A stretch of 35,168 bases of DNA. It comes from Clostridiales bacterium. Its GTDB lineage: Bacteria > Bacillota > Clostridia > Oscillospirales > Oscillospiraceae. Below the pieces are notes generated by a model. The model was not told where the DNA came from, searched no databases, and saw only the letters and a program-made list of their open reading frames with translations. The stretch is from NCBI GenBank assembly GCA_004551945.1, contig SFPN01000017.1:1-35168 (forward strand). Reading direction: 5' to 3'. Shown in pieces: positions 16,475 through 24,622 of the stretch (positions within the stretch are counted from its first letter, which is position 1; each line of letters starts with the position of its first letter). The position numbers were made by a program, and so were the translations under genes.

Positions 16475-16893
16475 GTCGCCGCCTCCGTGATGGCGAAGGA
16501 GAACTCTGCCTTGACGCAGAGGGTGTCGCCTACATAGCCCTCCCCTTCCGCAAAGTAGAAGGGGTGCTTGGCCCGGGTGATCCGGCATTTGGTCCGGAAG
16601 AGGTCCCCCGGCAGCACTGGGGCCTTGAACCGGACGTTTTTCATGCTGGTGTACATGGGGATCTCCCCCTCCCCCAGCCGATCCGTGAGCAGAGCGCCCA
16701 TGGTCTGGGCCAGGATCTCGCAGAGGATGACCCCGGGGACCACAGGGGAGCCGGGGAAGTGGCCCTGAAGAAACCACTCGTCCCCCTTCACCTGGTACTT
16801 GCCCAGGGCGAAGTCTCCCTCCCGGTCCAGTTCCTCCACCAGGAGCATGGGCTCCCGGTGGGGAAGGATGGTTTTAATTTCTTCCTTTGTCAT
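16456..16893 (-). CDS. fabZ: 3-hydroxyacyl-ACP dehydratase FabZ
   Basis: FabZ removes water from 3-hydroxyacyl-ACP in each elongation round. The 145-residue hot-dog protein has the catalytic His45 in GHFPGSPVVPG and Glu59 in CEILAQ, and the opening ILPHREPMLLVE. Its ATG abuts the accB stop with no gap, with an AGAGGC ribosome binding site in accB, and its 3' end overlaps accC by 19 nt. The place between accB and accC is the common clostridial order. No FabA or FabM isomerase gene is in the window. Confidence 0.95.
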   Translation of the reverse strand: MTKEEIKTILPHREPMLLVEELDREGDFALGKYQVKGDEWFLQGHFPGSPVVPGVILCEILAQTMGALLTDRLGEGEIPMYTSMKNVRFKAPVLPGDLFRTKCRITRAKHPFYFAEGEGYVGDTLCVKAEFSFAITEAATCSQRS

Positions 16894-17316
16894 TTACAGC
16901 CTCTTCATGCGGAACAGCCGGCAGCCGTAGTCCACCACCTGGCCGTTCTCCACGCAAATTTCCAAAATTTCTCCGTCCTGCTCGGCCATGATCTCGTTCA
17001 TGAGCTTCATGGCCTCCACAATGCACAGGGTCTGTCCCTTCTTCACCCGGTCCCCCACCTTGACGAAGGGTTCCGCGTTCTCCGCAGGGGCGGCGTAGAA
17101 GACCCCCACCATGGGGGAGCACACGTCCACACCCGGCTCCGCAGCGGGAGCGGCGGGGGCAGCGGGAACCTGGACCACCTCCGGCGGCTGGGGCACGGCG
17201 GCCGCAGGGGTGCGCTCCAGCCGCACCACCCGGTCGTTCTCCGTCACCTCCAGGCCGGTGAGGCCCAGCTCCTGCATCAGGACAGCATATTTTCTGATAT
17301 CTTCCTCGTTCATCAT
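16894..17316 (-). CDS. accB: Biotin carboxyl carrier protein of acetyl-CoA carboxylase
   Basis: AccB carries the biotin that moves CO2 from AccC to AccAD. The 140-residue protein has an N-terminal helical part, an Ala/Pro-rich linker (about 37-62), and a C-terminal biotinyl domain with the biotinylated Lys104 in EAMKLMNE. Two ATGs lie in a row (17316 and 17313); either would serve. It is separated from fabF by 1 bp. Confidence 0.95.
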   Translation of the reverse strand: MMNEEDIRKYAVLMQELGLTGLEVTENDRVVRLERTPAAAVPQPPEVVQVPAAPAAPAAEPGVDVCSPMVGVFYAAPAENAEPFVKVGDRVKKGQTLCIVEAMKLMNEIMAEQDGEILEICVENGQVVDYGCRLFRMKRL

Positions 17317-17317
17317 G

Positions 17318-18559
17318 TCATACCTTCCGGAAGGCCAGGCAGGCGTTGTGGCCGCCGAAGCCCAGGGAATTGGACAGGACCAGGTCCACCTGAGCCTTCA
17401 CCGCCTGGTTGGGTACATAGTTTAAGTCGCACTCGGGATCGGGCTCCTCCAGGTGGAGGGTGGGGGGAATGATCCTATCCTCCAGAGCCTTCAGGCAGAT
17501 CACTGCCTCAATGGCTCCGGCGGCCCCCAGCATGTGTCCGGTCATGGACTTGGTGGAGCTGACGAGAACCTTCCTGGCCTCTTCCTCCCCCAGGACCCGC
17601 TTGATGGCCACGGTCTCGGTTTTGTCGTTCAGATAGGTGCCGGTGCCGTGGGCGTTGATGTAGATTTTCTCGCCCTTCTGGTACCCAGCCTCGGTCAGGG
17701 CCTGCTCCATGGCCCGGGCGCCGCCGATGGCGTCCGGCTGGGGAGAGGTGATGTGGTAGGCGTCGCAGGTGGAGCCGTAGCCGCACACCTCGCCGTAGAT
17801 CTTGGCGCCGCGTTTGACTGCGTGCTCGTACTCTTCCAGCACCAGGGCAGCGGCCCCTTCACCCAGGACGAAGCCGCCCCGGCGCTTGTCGAAGGGCAGG
17901 CTGGCGGCCTCCGGGTCCTCGGAGACGGACAGGGCCTGCATGTTGATAAAGCCCGCCACGCCGCAGGGGGAGACAGCCGCCTCCGCGCCGCCGGTGATGG
18001 CCGCGTCGGTGTAGCCGTGGCGGATGGCCCGGACGGCCTCGCCGATGGCGTTGGTGCCGGAGGCACAGGCGGTCACCGCCGGCATGGCGGCTCCCTGGCA
18101 GTTAAAGCGGATGGCGATCATGCCCGCGGCCATGTTGGCGATGAGCATAGGGATAAAATAGGGGGAGACCCGCTTGGGACCCCGGTCCAGGAGCTTTTTG
18201 TGCTCCTCGCTGAAAGTTGTGATGCCGCCGATGCCGGTGCCGAAGTATACTGACACCCGCTCGGGAGGCAGGGTGCCGATGACGCCGCTCTCCTCCACCG
18301 CCTGGATGGCGGCGGCCACGCCGAACTGGGAGAACCGGTCGCTGCGGAGCACGTCGCCCTTTTCCATGTAGTCCCGGGGGTTAAAGTCCTTGACCTCTGC
18401 GGCCAGCTTTGCTTTATAGTCGGTGGTGTCAAACTGGGTGATGGGGCCGATGCCGTGAACCCCTGCAATCAGGTTCTTCCAGCAGGCATCCACGGTGTTG
18501 CCCACGGGGCTCACCACCCCAAGGCCCGTGACCACCACTCTGCGGTTGGTAGTTTCCAT
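17318..18559 (-). CDS. fabF: 3-oxoacyl-ACP synthase II
   Basis: FabF condenses malonyl-ACP with a growing acyl-ACP. The 413-residue protein has the thiolase-fold catalytic triad: Cys165 (TACASGTN), His304 (NAHGTGT) and His342 (TGHMLGAAG). Length and the opening RRVVVTGLGVVSPVG are typical. The start is 19 bp after fabG. No fabH (initiating synthase) gene is in the operon, so either fabH is elsewhere or FabF and a decarboxylating start serve initiation. Confidence 0.96.
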   Translation of the reverse strand: METTNRRVVVTGLGVVSPVGNTVDACWKNLIAGVHGIGPITQFDTTDYKAKLAAEVKDFNPRDYMEKGDVLRSDRFSQFGVAAAIQAVEESGVIGTLPPERVSVYFGTGIGGITTFSEEHKKLLDRGPKRVSPYFIPMLIANMAAGMIAIRFNCQGAAMPAVTACASGTNAIGEAVRAIRHGYTDAAITGGAEAAVSPCGVAGFINMQALSVSEDPEAASLPFDKRRGGFVLGEGAAALVLEEYEHAVKRGAKIYGEVCGYGSTCDAYHITSPQPDAIGGARAMEQALTEAGYQKGEKIYINAHGTGTYLNDKTETVAIKRVLGEEEARKVLVSSTKSMTGHMLGAAGAIEAVICLKALEDRIIPPTLHLEEPDPECDLNYVPNQAVKAQVDLVLSNSLGFGGHNACLAFRKV

Positions 18560-18578
18560 TGTCGTTCTCCTTGCTTTG

Positions 18579-19307
18579 TTACATAATCATGCCGCCGTCT
18601 ACTTGCAGAACCTGGCCTGTAATGTAGCTGGAAGAAGCCAGGAAAGCCACCGCTTCGGCCACTTCCTCCGGCTTACCTGTCCGGCCCAGAGGGATGCTCT
18701 GGAGCAGGCTGTCCCCGGCGGGCAGATCTTTTGTCATATCTGTTTCAATAAATCCCGGGGCCACGGCGTTGCAGGTGATCCCCTTGGGGGCCAGCTCCTT
18801 GGCCACCGACTTGGTCAGGCCCACGAGCCCCGCCTTGGCGGCGGCGTAGTTTGCCTGCCCAGCGTTGCCCGCAAGACCGGAAACCGAGGTGATGTTCACG
18901 ATGGTTCCGCCCTTCTTCCGCAGGAAGATCCCCACGCAGTGGCGGATCATGTGGAAGGCCCCTTTCAGGTTCACGTCCAGCACCCGGTCGAAGGCCTCCT
19001 CCTTCATCATGGCGATGAGGCCGTCCTGGGTGATGCCGGCGTTGTTCACCAGAATGTCGATGGTGCCGAAGTCGGCCTTGATCTGGTTGACCGTCTCCTT
19101 GGCCTGGGCGAAGTCGGACACGTCGCACCGGTAGGCCCGGGCGGTAACCCCGGTCTCCTGGCACTGGCCGCAGACCTGCTGGGCCAGCTCCTCATTTCCG
19201 GCGTAGATGACCGCCACGTTTGCTCCCTGGCTGGCCAGTTTTTTGGCGATAGCAGCGCCGATGCCCCGGGAGCCGCCGGTAACAACAGCTACTTTTCCTG
19301 TCAGCAT
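18579..19307 (-). CDS. fabG: 3-oxoacyl-ACP reductase
   Basis: FabG reduces 3-oxoacyl-ACP with NADPH. The 242-residue short-chain dehydrogenase has the cofactor loop TGGSRGIG, NNAG at 88-91, and the catalytic Ser141, Tyr154 and Lys158 (QANYAAAK). The C-terminus, ITGQVLQVDGG, is typical. The ATG at 19307 lies 7 nt inside fabD; the upstream open frame is only the fabD shadow. Confidence 0.96.
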   Translation of the reverse strand: MLTGKVAVVTGGSRGIGAAIAKKLASQGANVAVIYAGNEELAQQVCGQCQETGVTARAYRCDVSDFAQAKETVNQIKADFGTIDILVNNAGITQDGLIAMMKEEAFDRVLDVNLKGAFHMIRHCVGIFLRKKGGTIVNITSVSGLAGNAGQANYAAAKAGLVGLTKSVAKELAPKGITCNAVAPGFIETDMTKDLPAGDSLLQSIPLGRTGKPEEVAEAVAFLASSSYITGQVLQVDGGMIM

Positions 19308-20218
19308 CCTGCCACCTCTTTCACGATGGTCTCCAGGTCCTCGGGCTTTTCCATGGGGAAGACCCGCACGGTCTGGTCGATCTTCTGGATGAGGCCGCAA
19401 AGGGTGCGACCGGGACCCAGCTCAACAAAGGTGTCTGCCCCGGCGGCGATCATATTCTTCACGATGGTCTCCCACCGGACGGGGCTCTGGATCTGACGGG
19501 AGAGCAGGTCCCTGGGGTCCCCGCCGTAGACTTCGCCGGTGCAGTTGGAGTGCAGGGGAATGTTGGGCTGGTTCAGGCTGGCCTCCGCCAGCACCCCGCC
19601 GAAGTCGGCTGCCGCCTGGGCCATGAAGGGGGAGTGAAACCCGCCCTGGACCTTCAGGGGCAGAGCCCGTCCCCCCGCCTGCTTCACGGCGGCGGAGAAG
19701 GGCTTTAAGGACTCCTTGCGGAAGGCAACGGAGACCTGACCGGGGCAGTTGTAGTTCACGGGATAGACCTCTTCAAACTGCCCGCAGACTTCCTCCACCT
19801 GCTCGTTGGTGAGCTTCAGCACCGCCGCCATGGTGGAGGGGTTGGCCTCGGAGTCCCGGGCCATCAGCTCGCCCCGGCGGCAGACCAGGCGAAAGCCGGT
19901 TTCCAGATCGGCAGCCCCGCTGTAGGTGAGGGCGGCCAGCTCTCCCAAAGAGAACCCGGCGGTCATATCCGCCCGAACGCCCTGTTCCTCCAGGGCGGCG
20001 GCGGCAGCCAGCTCCACAGCGAACATACAGGGCTGGGTGTTGGCGGTGTTCTTTAAGTCCTCGTCGCTGCCGGCAAAACACTGCGCCGAGGTGCCGGGAC
20101 GGATGCCGTCCAGCTGGGCAAAGACCTGGGCGGCCGCCGCCGAGCTCTGGGACAGAGCCTGGCCCATGCCCGGGTACTGGGCCCCCTGGCCGGCAAATAC
20201 GAATGCTATCTTACCCAT
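19301..20218 (-). CDS. fabD: Malonyl-CoA:ACP transacylase
   Basis: FabD moves malonyl groups from CoA to ACP. The 305-residue protein begins MGKIAFVFAGQGAQYPGM, has the nucleophile Ser90 in GFSLGE, Arg115 in CRRGELM, and His195 in GGFHSPFM. The C-terminal VELGPGRTL is conserved. Its start lies 13 nt inside fabK, another tight coupling in this operon. Confidence 0.96.
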   Translation of the reverse strand: MGKIAFVFAGQGAQYPGMGQALSQSSAAAAQVFAQLDGIRPGTSAQCFAGSDEDLKNTANTQPCMFAVELAAAAALEEQGVRADMTAGFSLGELAALTYSGAADLETGFRLVCRRGELMARDSEANPSTMAAVLKLTNEQVEEVCGQFEEVYPVNYNCPGQVSVAFRKESLKPFSAAVKQAGGRALPLKVQGGFHSPFMAQAAADFGGVLAEASLNQPNIPLHSNCTGEVYGGDPRDLLSRQIQSPVRWETIVKNMIAAGADTFVELGPGRTLCGLIQKIDQTVRVFPMEKPEDLETIVKEVAGC

Positions 20219-21150
20219 TTCATGGCTCCTTTCAGGATGGGCTCGGCCCCCTCGATCACGTCCCGGACGATCTCCGCCGCGGGCTGGATCTTCTTGACCA
20301 TGGCGGCCACCTGGCCGGACAGGAAGCAGCCCTTTTCCAGGTCGCCCTCCTCTACAGCCAGACGGAGACGGCCGGTGGCCATCTCGTCCAGGGTGGCCTC
20401 GTCCACGCCGCCGAACTCTGCCTTGGCGTACTCCCGGGGGAAGTTGGTCCGCAGGCTGCGGACGGGGTGGCCGGTCTTTTTCCCGGTGACCATGGTGCAC
20501 AGGTCCGTGGCCTTCAGGATGCGGTTTTTATATTCGGGGTGGATGGAGCACTCCTCCGCGCTGAGGAAGCGGGTGCCCATCTGGACCCCGCAGGCTCCCA
20601 GCATGAAGGCCGCCGCCACCCCCCGGCCGTCGGCAATGCCGCCGGCGGCAATCACCGGCAGGCTGGTGACGTCGCACACCTGGGGCACCAGGACCATGGT
20701 GGTCAGCTCCCCCACGTGGCCGCCGCTCTCGCCGCCCTCGGCGATAAGGGCAGAGGCCCCCAGCCGGGTCATGAGCTTGGCCATGGCAACGGAAGCCACC
20801 ACGGGGATGACCTTCACCCCCGCTTCCTTCCACTGGGCCATATACTTGGTGGGGTTGCCCGCGCCGGTTGTGACCACCGCCACCTTTTCCTCTGCCACCA
20901 CCTGGGCCACCTCGTCTGCAAAGGGGCTCATGAGCATGAGGTTTACCCCGAAGGGCTTGTCCGTCAGGGACTTGGCAATTTGGATCTGCTCCCGGACATA
21001 GTCCCCGGGGGCGTTGCCGGCGGCGATGATGCCCAGGCCGCCCCCCTGGGAGACGGCGGCGGCCAGCTTGCCGTCGGCAATCCAGGCCATGCCCCCCTGA
21101 AAGACCGGATACTGGATGCCCAGCAGGTCACATAAAGGCGTGTGAATCAT
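20206..21150 (-). CDS. fabK: Enoyl-ACP reductase II (FabK, FMN-dependent)
   Basis: FabK reduces enoyl-ACP with NAD(P)H and FMN, ending each elongation cycle. The 314-residue TIM-barrel protein belongs to the nitronate monooxygenase/FabK family: PVFQGGMAWIADG opening, GGLGIIAAG, EGGESGGHVGELTTM with the active-site His, PVIAAGGIADGRGVAAA, and GVQMGTRFL for FMN phosphate. Position between acpP and fabD supports FabK over a nitronate monooxygenase. FabK-containing bacteria are normally insensitive to triclosan. The start overlaps the acpP stop (ATGA). Confidence 0.94.
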   Translation of the reverse strand: MIHTPLCDLLGIQYPVFQGGMAWIADGKLAAAVSQGGGLGIIAAGNAPGDYVREQIQIAKSLTDKPFGVNLMLMSPFADEVAQVVAEEKVAVVTTGAGNPTKYMAQWKEAGVKVIPVVASVAMAKLMTRLGASALIAEGGESGGHVGELTTMVLVPQVCDVTSLPVIAAGGIADGRGVAAAFMLGACGVQMGTRFLSAEECSIHPEYKNRILKATDLCTMVTGKKTGHPVRSLRTNFPREYAKAEFGGVDEATLDEMATGRLRLAVEEGDLEKGCFLSGQVAAMVKKIQPAAEIVRDVIEGAEPILKGAMKWVR

Positions 21151-21368
21151 GCCCGCTTGCTCTCGATGAAGGCCACCAGGTCACCCACGGTCTCCACCTT
21201 CTGGTCCAGCTCGATCTCCATGTCCAGCTTGTCCTCCAGGTTCATAAGCAGCTCCACGGTGTCCAGGGAGTCAATGCCCAGGTCACGGAAGGTGCTTTCC
21301 ATCTTGATCTCGGAAGGGTCCTTTTCCACGCGCTCTGCGATCAGCTCTGCAATTGCTTCAAATACCAT
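21147..21368 (-). CDS. acpP: Acyl carrier protein
   Basis: The 73-residue acidic protein carries the acyl chain on phosphopantetheine at Ser34 (DLGIDSLDTVELL). The ATG at 21368 follows TGGAGGTC at good spacing; an upstream in-frame ATG gives a non-ACP extension. It is the first gene of the fab operon; its promoter and a palindromic candidate operator lie within 100 bp upstream. Confidence 0.96.
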   Translation of the reverse strand: MVFEAIAELIAERVEKDPSEIKMESTFRDLGIDSLDTVELLMNLEDKLDMEIELDQKVETVGDLVAFIESKRA

Positions 21369-21412
21369 GATTTCATGACCTCCATATGATGTCTTACAAT
21401 ACATTTTATTAG

Positions 21413-21427
21413 GTAATCAGTGATTAC
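21413..21427. promoter_or_regulatory. Palindromic candidate operator of the fab operon
   Basis: A perfect inverted repeat GTAATCA-G-TGATTAC begins about 4 nt downstream of the likely acpP transcription start, where a bound repressor would block the promoter. A close relative lies at 21597-21613. The size and symmetry fit a TetR-family or MarR-family dimer. It does not resemble the FapR site as I know it. Confidence 0.65.
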
Positions 21428-21437
21428 TTTGGACCTA

Positions 21438-21466
21438 TATATACCCTACTCCGCTCCCTTTGTCAA
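21438..21466 (-). promoter_or_regulatory. Promoter of the fab operon
   Basis: On the minus strand, TTGACA (21461-21466) and TATATA (21438-21443) are 17 bp apart. Transcription should start near 21431, giving a leader of about 62 nt before acpP. Confidence 0.82.
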
Positions 21467-21596
21467 GACGAAATTTGAGAAGATTCACGTTTTGTTCACA
21501 AACCACCTTCCCTGTTTTTTGTCAGAAAATCTTTGAAATTCACGGTATTTCCATGGATTTTTCGCATTTTTTATCCGTTTTTGTTCTTTTCCTCAA

Positions 21597-21613
21597 AGTA
21601 ATCGACGATTACT
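21597..21613. promoter_or_regulatory. Second palindrome, upstream of the van-like genes
   Basis: AGTAATCG-A-CGATTACT is a perfect 17-nt palindrome. It shares the GTAATC...GATTAC frame with the site at 21413-21427, and the centres are 185 bp apart. It lies about 140 bp before the ligase gene and 90 bp before the candidate -10 at 21703. Confidence 0.6.
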
Positions 21614-21702
21614 ATTTTTCATTGTGGAAAGCTTTAAGAAAACAGCAAGACTTTTTAAGAAATTCATAAGCCTCTCTTCATTCCTCCAAAATCTTTCTCC
21701 GC

Positions 21703-21708
21703 TATACT
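21703..21708 (+). promoter_or_regulatory. Candidate -10 element of the van-like genes
   Basis: TATACT lies 44 bp before the ligase start. No good -35 hexamer is seen at 16-18 bp, so this promoter is weak or needs an activator. Confidence 0.35.
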
Positions 21709-21751
21709 AAAACCTGTCCGTTTCCCATCCCTTCGACAAAGGAGGTTTCTC

Positions 21752-22804
21752 ATGCAAAAACCTGTCGTTGCCGTCCTGTTCGGCGGCTGTTCCTCGGAAT
21801 ATTCCGTCTCCCTTCACTCGGCCCGGGCGGTGCTGGCCGCCCTGGACCGAAACAAATATCAGATTGTCCCCGTGGGCATCACCCGGGAGGGAAACTGGTT
21901 TCACTACACCGGTCCCCTGGAGACCCTGGAGGAGGACACCTGGACCCGAAACCCGGCCTGCCTCACCCCCGCCGCCCTGTCTCAGGACCGGAGCCGGCAA
22001 GCCCTGCTGACCTTCCCGCCGGACCGGGTGGTTCCTCTCCGGCTGGACGCCGCCTTCCCGGTGCTCCACGGGAGAAACGGGGAGGACGGCACTGTCCAAG
22101 GCCTGCTCCAGCTGGCGGGCATTCCCACCGCGGGATGCGGGGTTCTCTCCTCCGCCCTGTGCATGGACAAGGTCCGGGCCCATCGTCTGGCCGCGGAGGA
22201 CGGGGTGGCCGTCCCCCTGGGGATGGTCCTCACTCCGGACACCCCCCGACAGGCCGCTCTGGATTTTGTCCGGCAGGCGGGGCTGCCCCTCTTCGTCAAG
22301 CCCGTCCGGTCCGGCTCCTCCCACGGCATTACCCGGGTAACCCGGGAAGGGGATCTGGACAGGGCCATCGACCTAGCCTTCCGCCACGACCGCCGGGTCC
22401 TGCTGGAGCAGGCCATCCCCGGCTTTGAGGTAGGCTGCGCCATTCTGGGCACGGACAAGCTTACCATAGGGGAGCTGGACGAGATCGAGCTGTCCGGCGG
22501 GTTCTTCGACTTTGAGGAGAAATACACCCTGAAAACCTCCGCCATCCACGTCCCCGCCCGGGTCTCCCCGGAGGTGGCCGCCCGGGTGAAGGACACGGCC
22601 CAGCAGGTCTACCGGGCCCTGGACTGCGCCGGTTTCGCCCGGGTGGACCTGTTCGTCACCCCCCAGGGGGAAGTCTACTTCAACGAGGTGAACACCATCC
22701 CCGGCTTTACGGAGCACAGCCGCTTCCCCGCCATGCTTCAGGCCGCAGGCCTGTCCTTCCCGGAGATGCTGGACGCCATTCTCTGTCAGGTGGTGAGCCC
22801 ATGA
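21752..22804 (+). CDS. vanG: VanG-type D-alanine--D-serine (or D-alanine) ligase
   Basis: This ATP-grasp enzyme of the D-Ala-D-X ligase family joins D-alanine to a second D-amino acid for peptidoglycan precursors. The 350-residue protein has Glu15 in GGCSSEYSVSLHSA, VKPVRSGSSHG (182-192), and NEVNTIPGF (311-319). The specificity loop reads ELSGGFFDFEEKYTLK (246-261), which I recognise as VanG-like (the D-Ser-adding branch) rather than as housekeeping Ddl or the VanA/B D-lactate ligases. The start has a perfect AAAGGAGG. Its stop overlaps the next gene by 4 nt, and that neighbour is VanXY-like, which supports a van-type unit. It could still be a housekeeping D-Ala-D-Ala ligase of a VanG-like lineage. 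Confidence 0.8.
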   Translation: MQKPVVAVLFGGCSSEYSVSLHSARAVLAALDRNKYQIVPVGITREGNWFHYTGPLETLEEDTWTRNPACLTPAALSQDRSRQALLTFPPDRVVPLRLDAAFPVLHGRNGEDGTVQGLLQLAGIPTAGCGVLSSALCMDKVRAHRLAAEDGVAVPLGMVLTPDTPRQAALDFVRQAGLPLFVKPVRSGSSHGITRVTREGDLDRAIDLAFRHDRRVLLEQAIPGFEVGCAILGTDKLTIGELDEIELSGGFFDFEEKYTLKTSAIHVPARVSPEVAARVKDTAQQVYRALDCAGFARVDLFVTPQGEVYFNEVNTIPGFTEHSRFPAMLQAAGLSFPEMLDAILCQVVSP

Positions 22805-23571
22805 ATCATCTCTATCTTCCCCCTGCCTGCCTCCACGCGGGCGATTTGATCCTGGTCAGCGCCCAGGCGCCCTACCAGGAGAAGCGAACCCCCCAGCTTC
22901 TGGGGGTGCCCGGCCCAACCTCTCCAGTGCGGCTGGAGGCCCAGGCCGCCGGGGCTCTGAACCGGCTGATGGACGCTCTCCGCGGCTGGAAGGCCATCAC
23001 TCCGGTGAGCGGCTGGCGGTCCCACCAGGAGCAGCAGGACCTGTGGGACCAGTCCCTGGCAGAAAACGGAGACGCGTTCACCCGCACCTTCGTGGCCAAG
23101 CCCGGGTGCAGCGAACATGAAACCGGCCTTGCCATTGACCTGGGCCTTCGGGGCGATGACCTGGACCCCATCTGCCCGGCCTTTCCCCAGGAGGGGATCT
23201 GCCAGACCGTTCGGGCGCTGGCTCCCACTTACGGCTTCCTTCTCCGGTACCCTGCCGGGAAGGAGGCGGTCACCGGCATTGGCTATGAGCCCTGGCATTT
23301 CCGGTACGTGGGCCCGCCTCACGCAGCGCTCATGACGGAGCGGGGATGGACCCTGGAGGAGTATCACCAGGCCCTCCGGGCAGGACCTCTGCGCACCACC
23401 TGGGAGGGGGTGGAGACCTGGATCTCCTTCCAGCCGGCCAACTCCGGCGGGGTAACCCTGGTGGAGCTGCCCCAGGGCATGGTGTGCGCCGTCTCTGGCA
23501 ACAACACCGACGGGTTCATCCTCACCACACGGAGGGCGGAAGATGTCCGGGAAAAGCTGCGGCGGTCTTGA
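22801..23571 (+). CDS. vanXY: VanXY-like D,D-dipeptidase/carboxypeptidase
   Basis: This zinc peptidase of the M15 family (VanY/VanXY) would remove D-Ala-D-Ala ends so that only the altered precursor is used. The 256-residue protein has no clear signal peptide, which fits cytoplasmic VanXY enzymes better than VanY. Metal ligands and catalytic residues are visible: Arg73 in SGWRS, His106 and Asp113 in SEHETGLAID, and Glu163 and His166 in YEPWHFRYVG. A C-terminal extension of about 70 residues follows, as in VanXY proteins. It overlaps the ligase gene as ATGA and the next gene by 29 nt, so all three should be made together. Confidence 0.83.
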   Translation: MNHLYLPPACLHAGDLILVSAQAPYQEKRTPQLLGVPGPTSPVRLEAQAAGALNRLMDALRGWKAITPVSGWRSHQEQQDLWDQSLAENGDAFTRTFVAKPGCSEHETGLAIDLGLRGDDLDPICPAFPQEGICQTVRALAPTYGFLLRYPAGKEAVTGIGYEPWHFRYVGPPHAALMTERGWTLEEYHQALRAGPLRTTWEGVETWISFQPANSGGVTLVELPQGMVCAVSGNNTDGFILTTRRAEDVREKLRRS

Positions 23572-24553
23572 CGCTTTCCGCCTGGGGGCGTCCTTTCTGG
23601 TGGTGGCCATCCACACCTCTCCTCTCGCTTCCTTCACCCTCACCGGGGATTTTTTCCTCACCCGGGTGGCGGGACGGCTGGCGGTGCCCTTCTTCTTCAT
23701 GGTCACCGGCCACTTTGTTCTCTCCGGGCCCCTGTTCGGGGACGGGGACAGGACCCGGATTTACCGGATGGTGAAAAAGCTCTTGCAGCTGTACGCCCTG
23801 GCCATTCTGCTCTACCTCCCTCTGGGTTGGTACGCCGGCCACTATCAGGGCCTGACCCTGGGGGACCTGCTGCGGCTGCTGGTCTTTGACGGGACCTTCT
23901 ATCACCTTTGGTACTTTCCCGCCTGTGCCTTGGGGCTCCTGCTGGTCCTGTGCCTGGACCGGCTGGGCAAAAAGGGGCTCTTCGCCGGGGCGGGCGTACT
24001 ATACCTGCTGGGGCTTCTGGGGGACAGCTACTTCGGTCTCACCGGGTTCTGTCCCCCTCTCCGGCAGGGGTATGAGGGGATGTTCCAGCTTTTTTCCTAC
24101 ACCCGCAACGGTCTGTTTTTCGCCCCGCTGTTTCTTCTGCTGGGGGCCTGTCTGGGCCATCGGGAGCCGCCGGCCCAGGCCCGGCCCTGGGCCGCAGGGT
24201 TTCTCTGCGCCTTTGGCGGCATGACGGGGGAGGCCTTTCTCCTGCAGCACCTGGACTTTCCCCGGCACGACAGCATGTATCTGCTTCTGCCGGTGTGCAT
24301 GGCCTGTTTGTATCAGCTTCTTCTCACCAGCCGTCGGCCGCCCGCCCCAGCCTGGCGGAGCCTGTCCACAGGAATCTATCTCATCCACCCGGCTGTCATC
24401 GCCGTGGTGCACGGGATGGCCAAGGTTCTGGACTGCACAGAAGTTTTCGTGGAAAACAGCCTGGTCCATTACACGGTGGTGTGTCTGCTGTCCCTGGCTG
24501 CCGTCTGGATTTTTCAGCGCATCCGGGCCCGGGCGGCACTCCGCCTATCATAG
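23543..24553 (+). CDS. VanT-like membrane domain protein lacking the racemase domain
   Basis: The 336-residue protein is an acyltransferase-3-type membrane protein with about ten hydrophobic segments. It opens LDAFRLGASFLVVAIHTSPLAS, split by FRVAVPFFFM-like and FDGTFYHLWYFPA motifs that I recognise from the N-terminal half of VanT, the membrane serine racemase of D-Ser vancomycin-resistance clusters. In VanT an alanine-racemase-like domain of roughly 350 residues follows; here the protein ends with IRARAALRLS and a terminator follows. The start has GGAGG at 7 nt. It may import or bind L-serine, or acylate a surface polymer. The family resemblance is strong; the function without the racemase is unknown. 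Confidence 0.78.
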   Translation: MSGKSCGGLDAFRLGASFLVVAIHTSPLASFTLTGDFFLTRVAGRLAVPFFFMVTGHFVLSGPLFGDGDRTRIYRMVKKLLQLYALAILLYLPLGWYAGHYQGLTLGDLLRLLVFDGTFYHLWYFPACALGLLLVLCLDRLGKKGLFAGAGVLYLLGLLGDSYFGLTGFCPPLRQGYEGMFQLFSYTRNGLFFAPLFLLLGACLGHREPPAQARPWAAGFLCAFGGMTGEAFLLQHLDFPRHDSMYLLLPVCMACLYQLLLTSRRPPAPAWRSLSTGIYLIHPAVIAVVHGMAKVLDCTEVFVENSLVHYTVVCLLSLAAVWIFQRIRARAALRLS

Positions 24554-24622
24554 CCTGCAACCCCTGCGAAATTCCCAGATTGCCGTCACACAGGCCAAAT
24601 GGTCCCCTCATTCCACGCAAAA

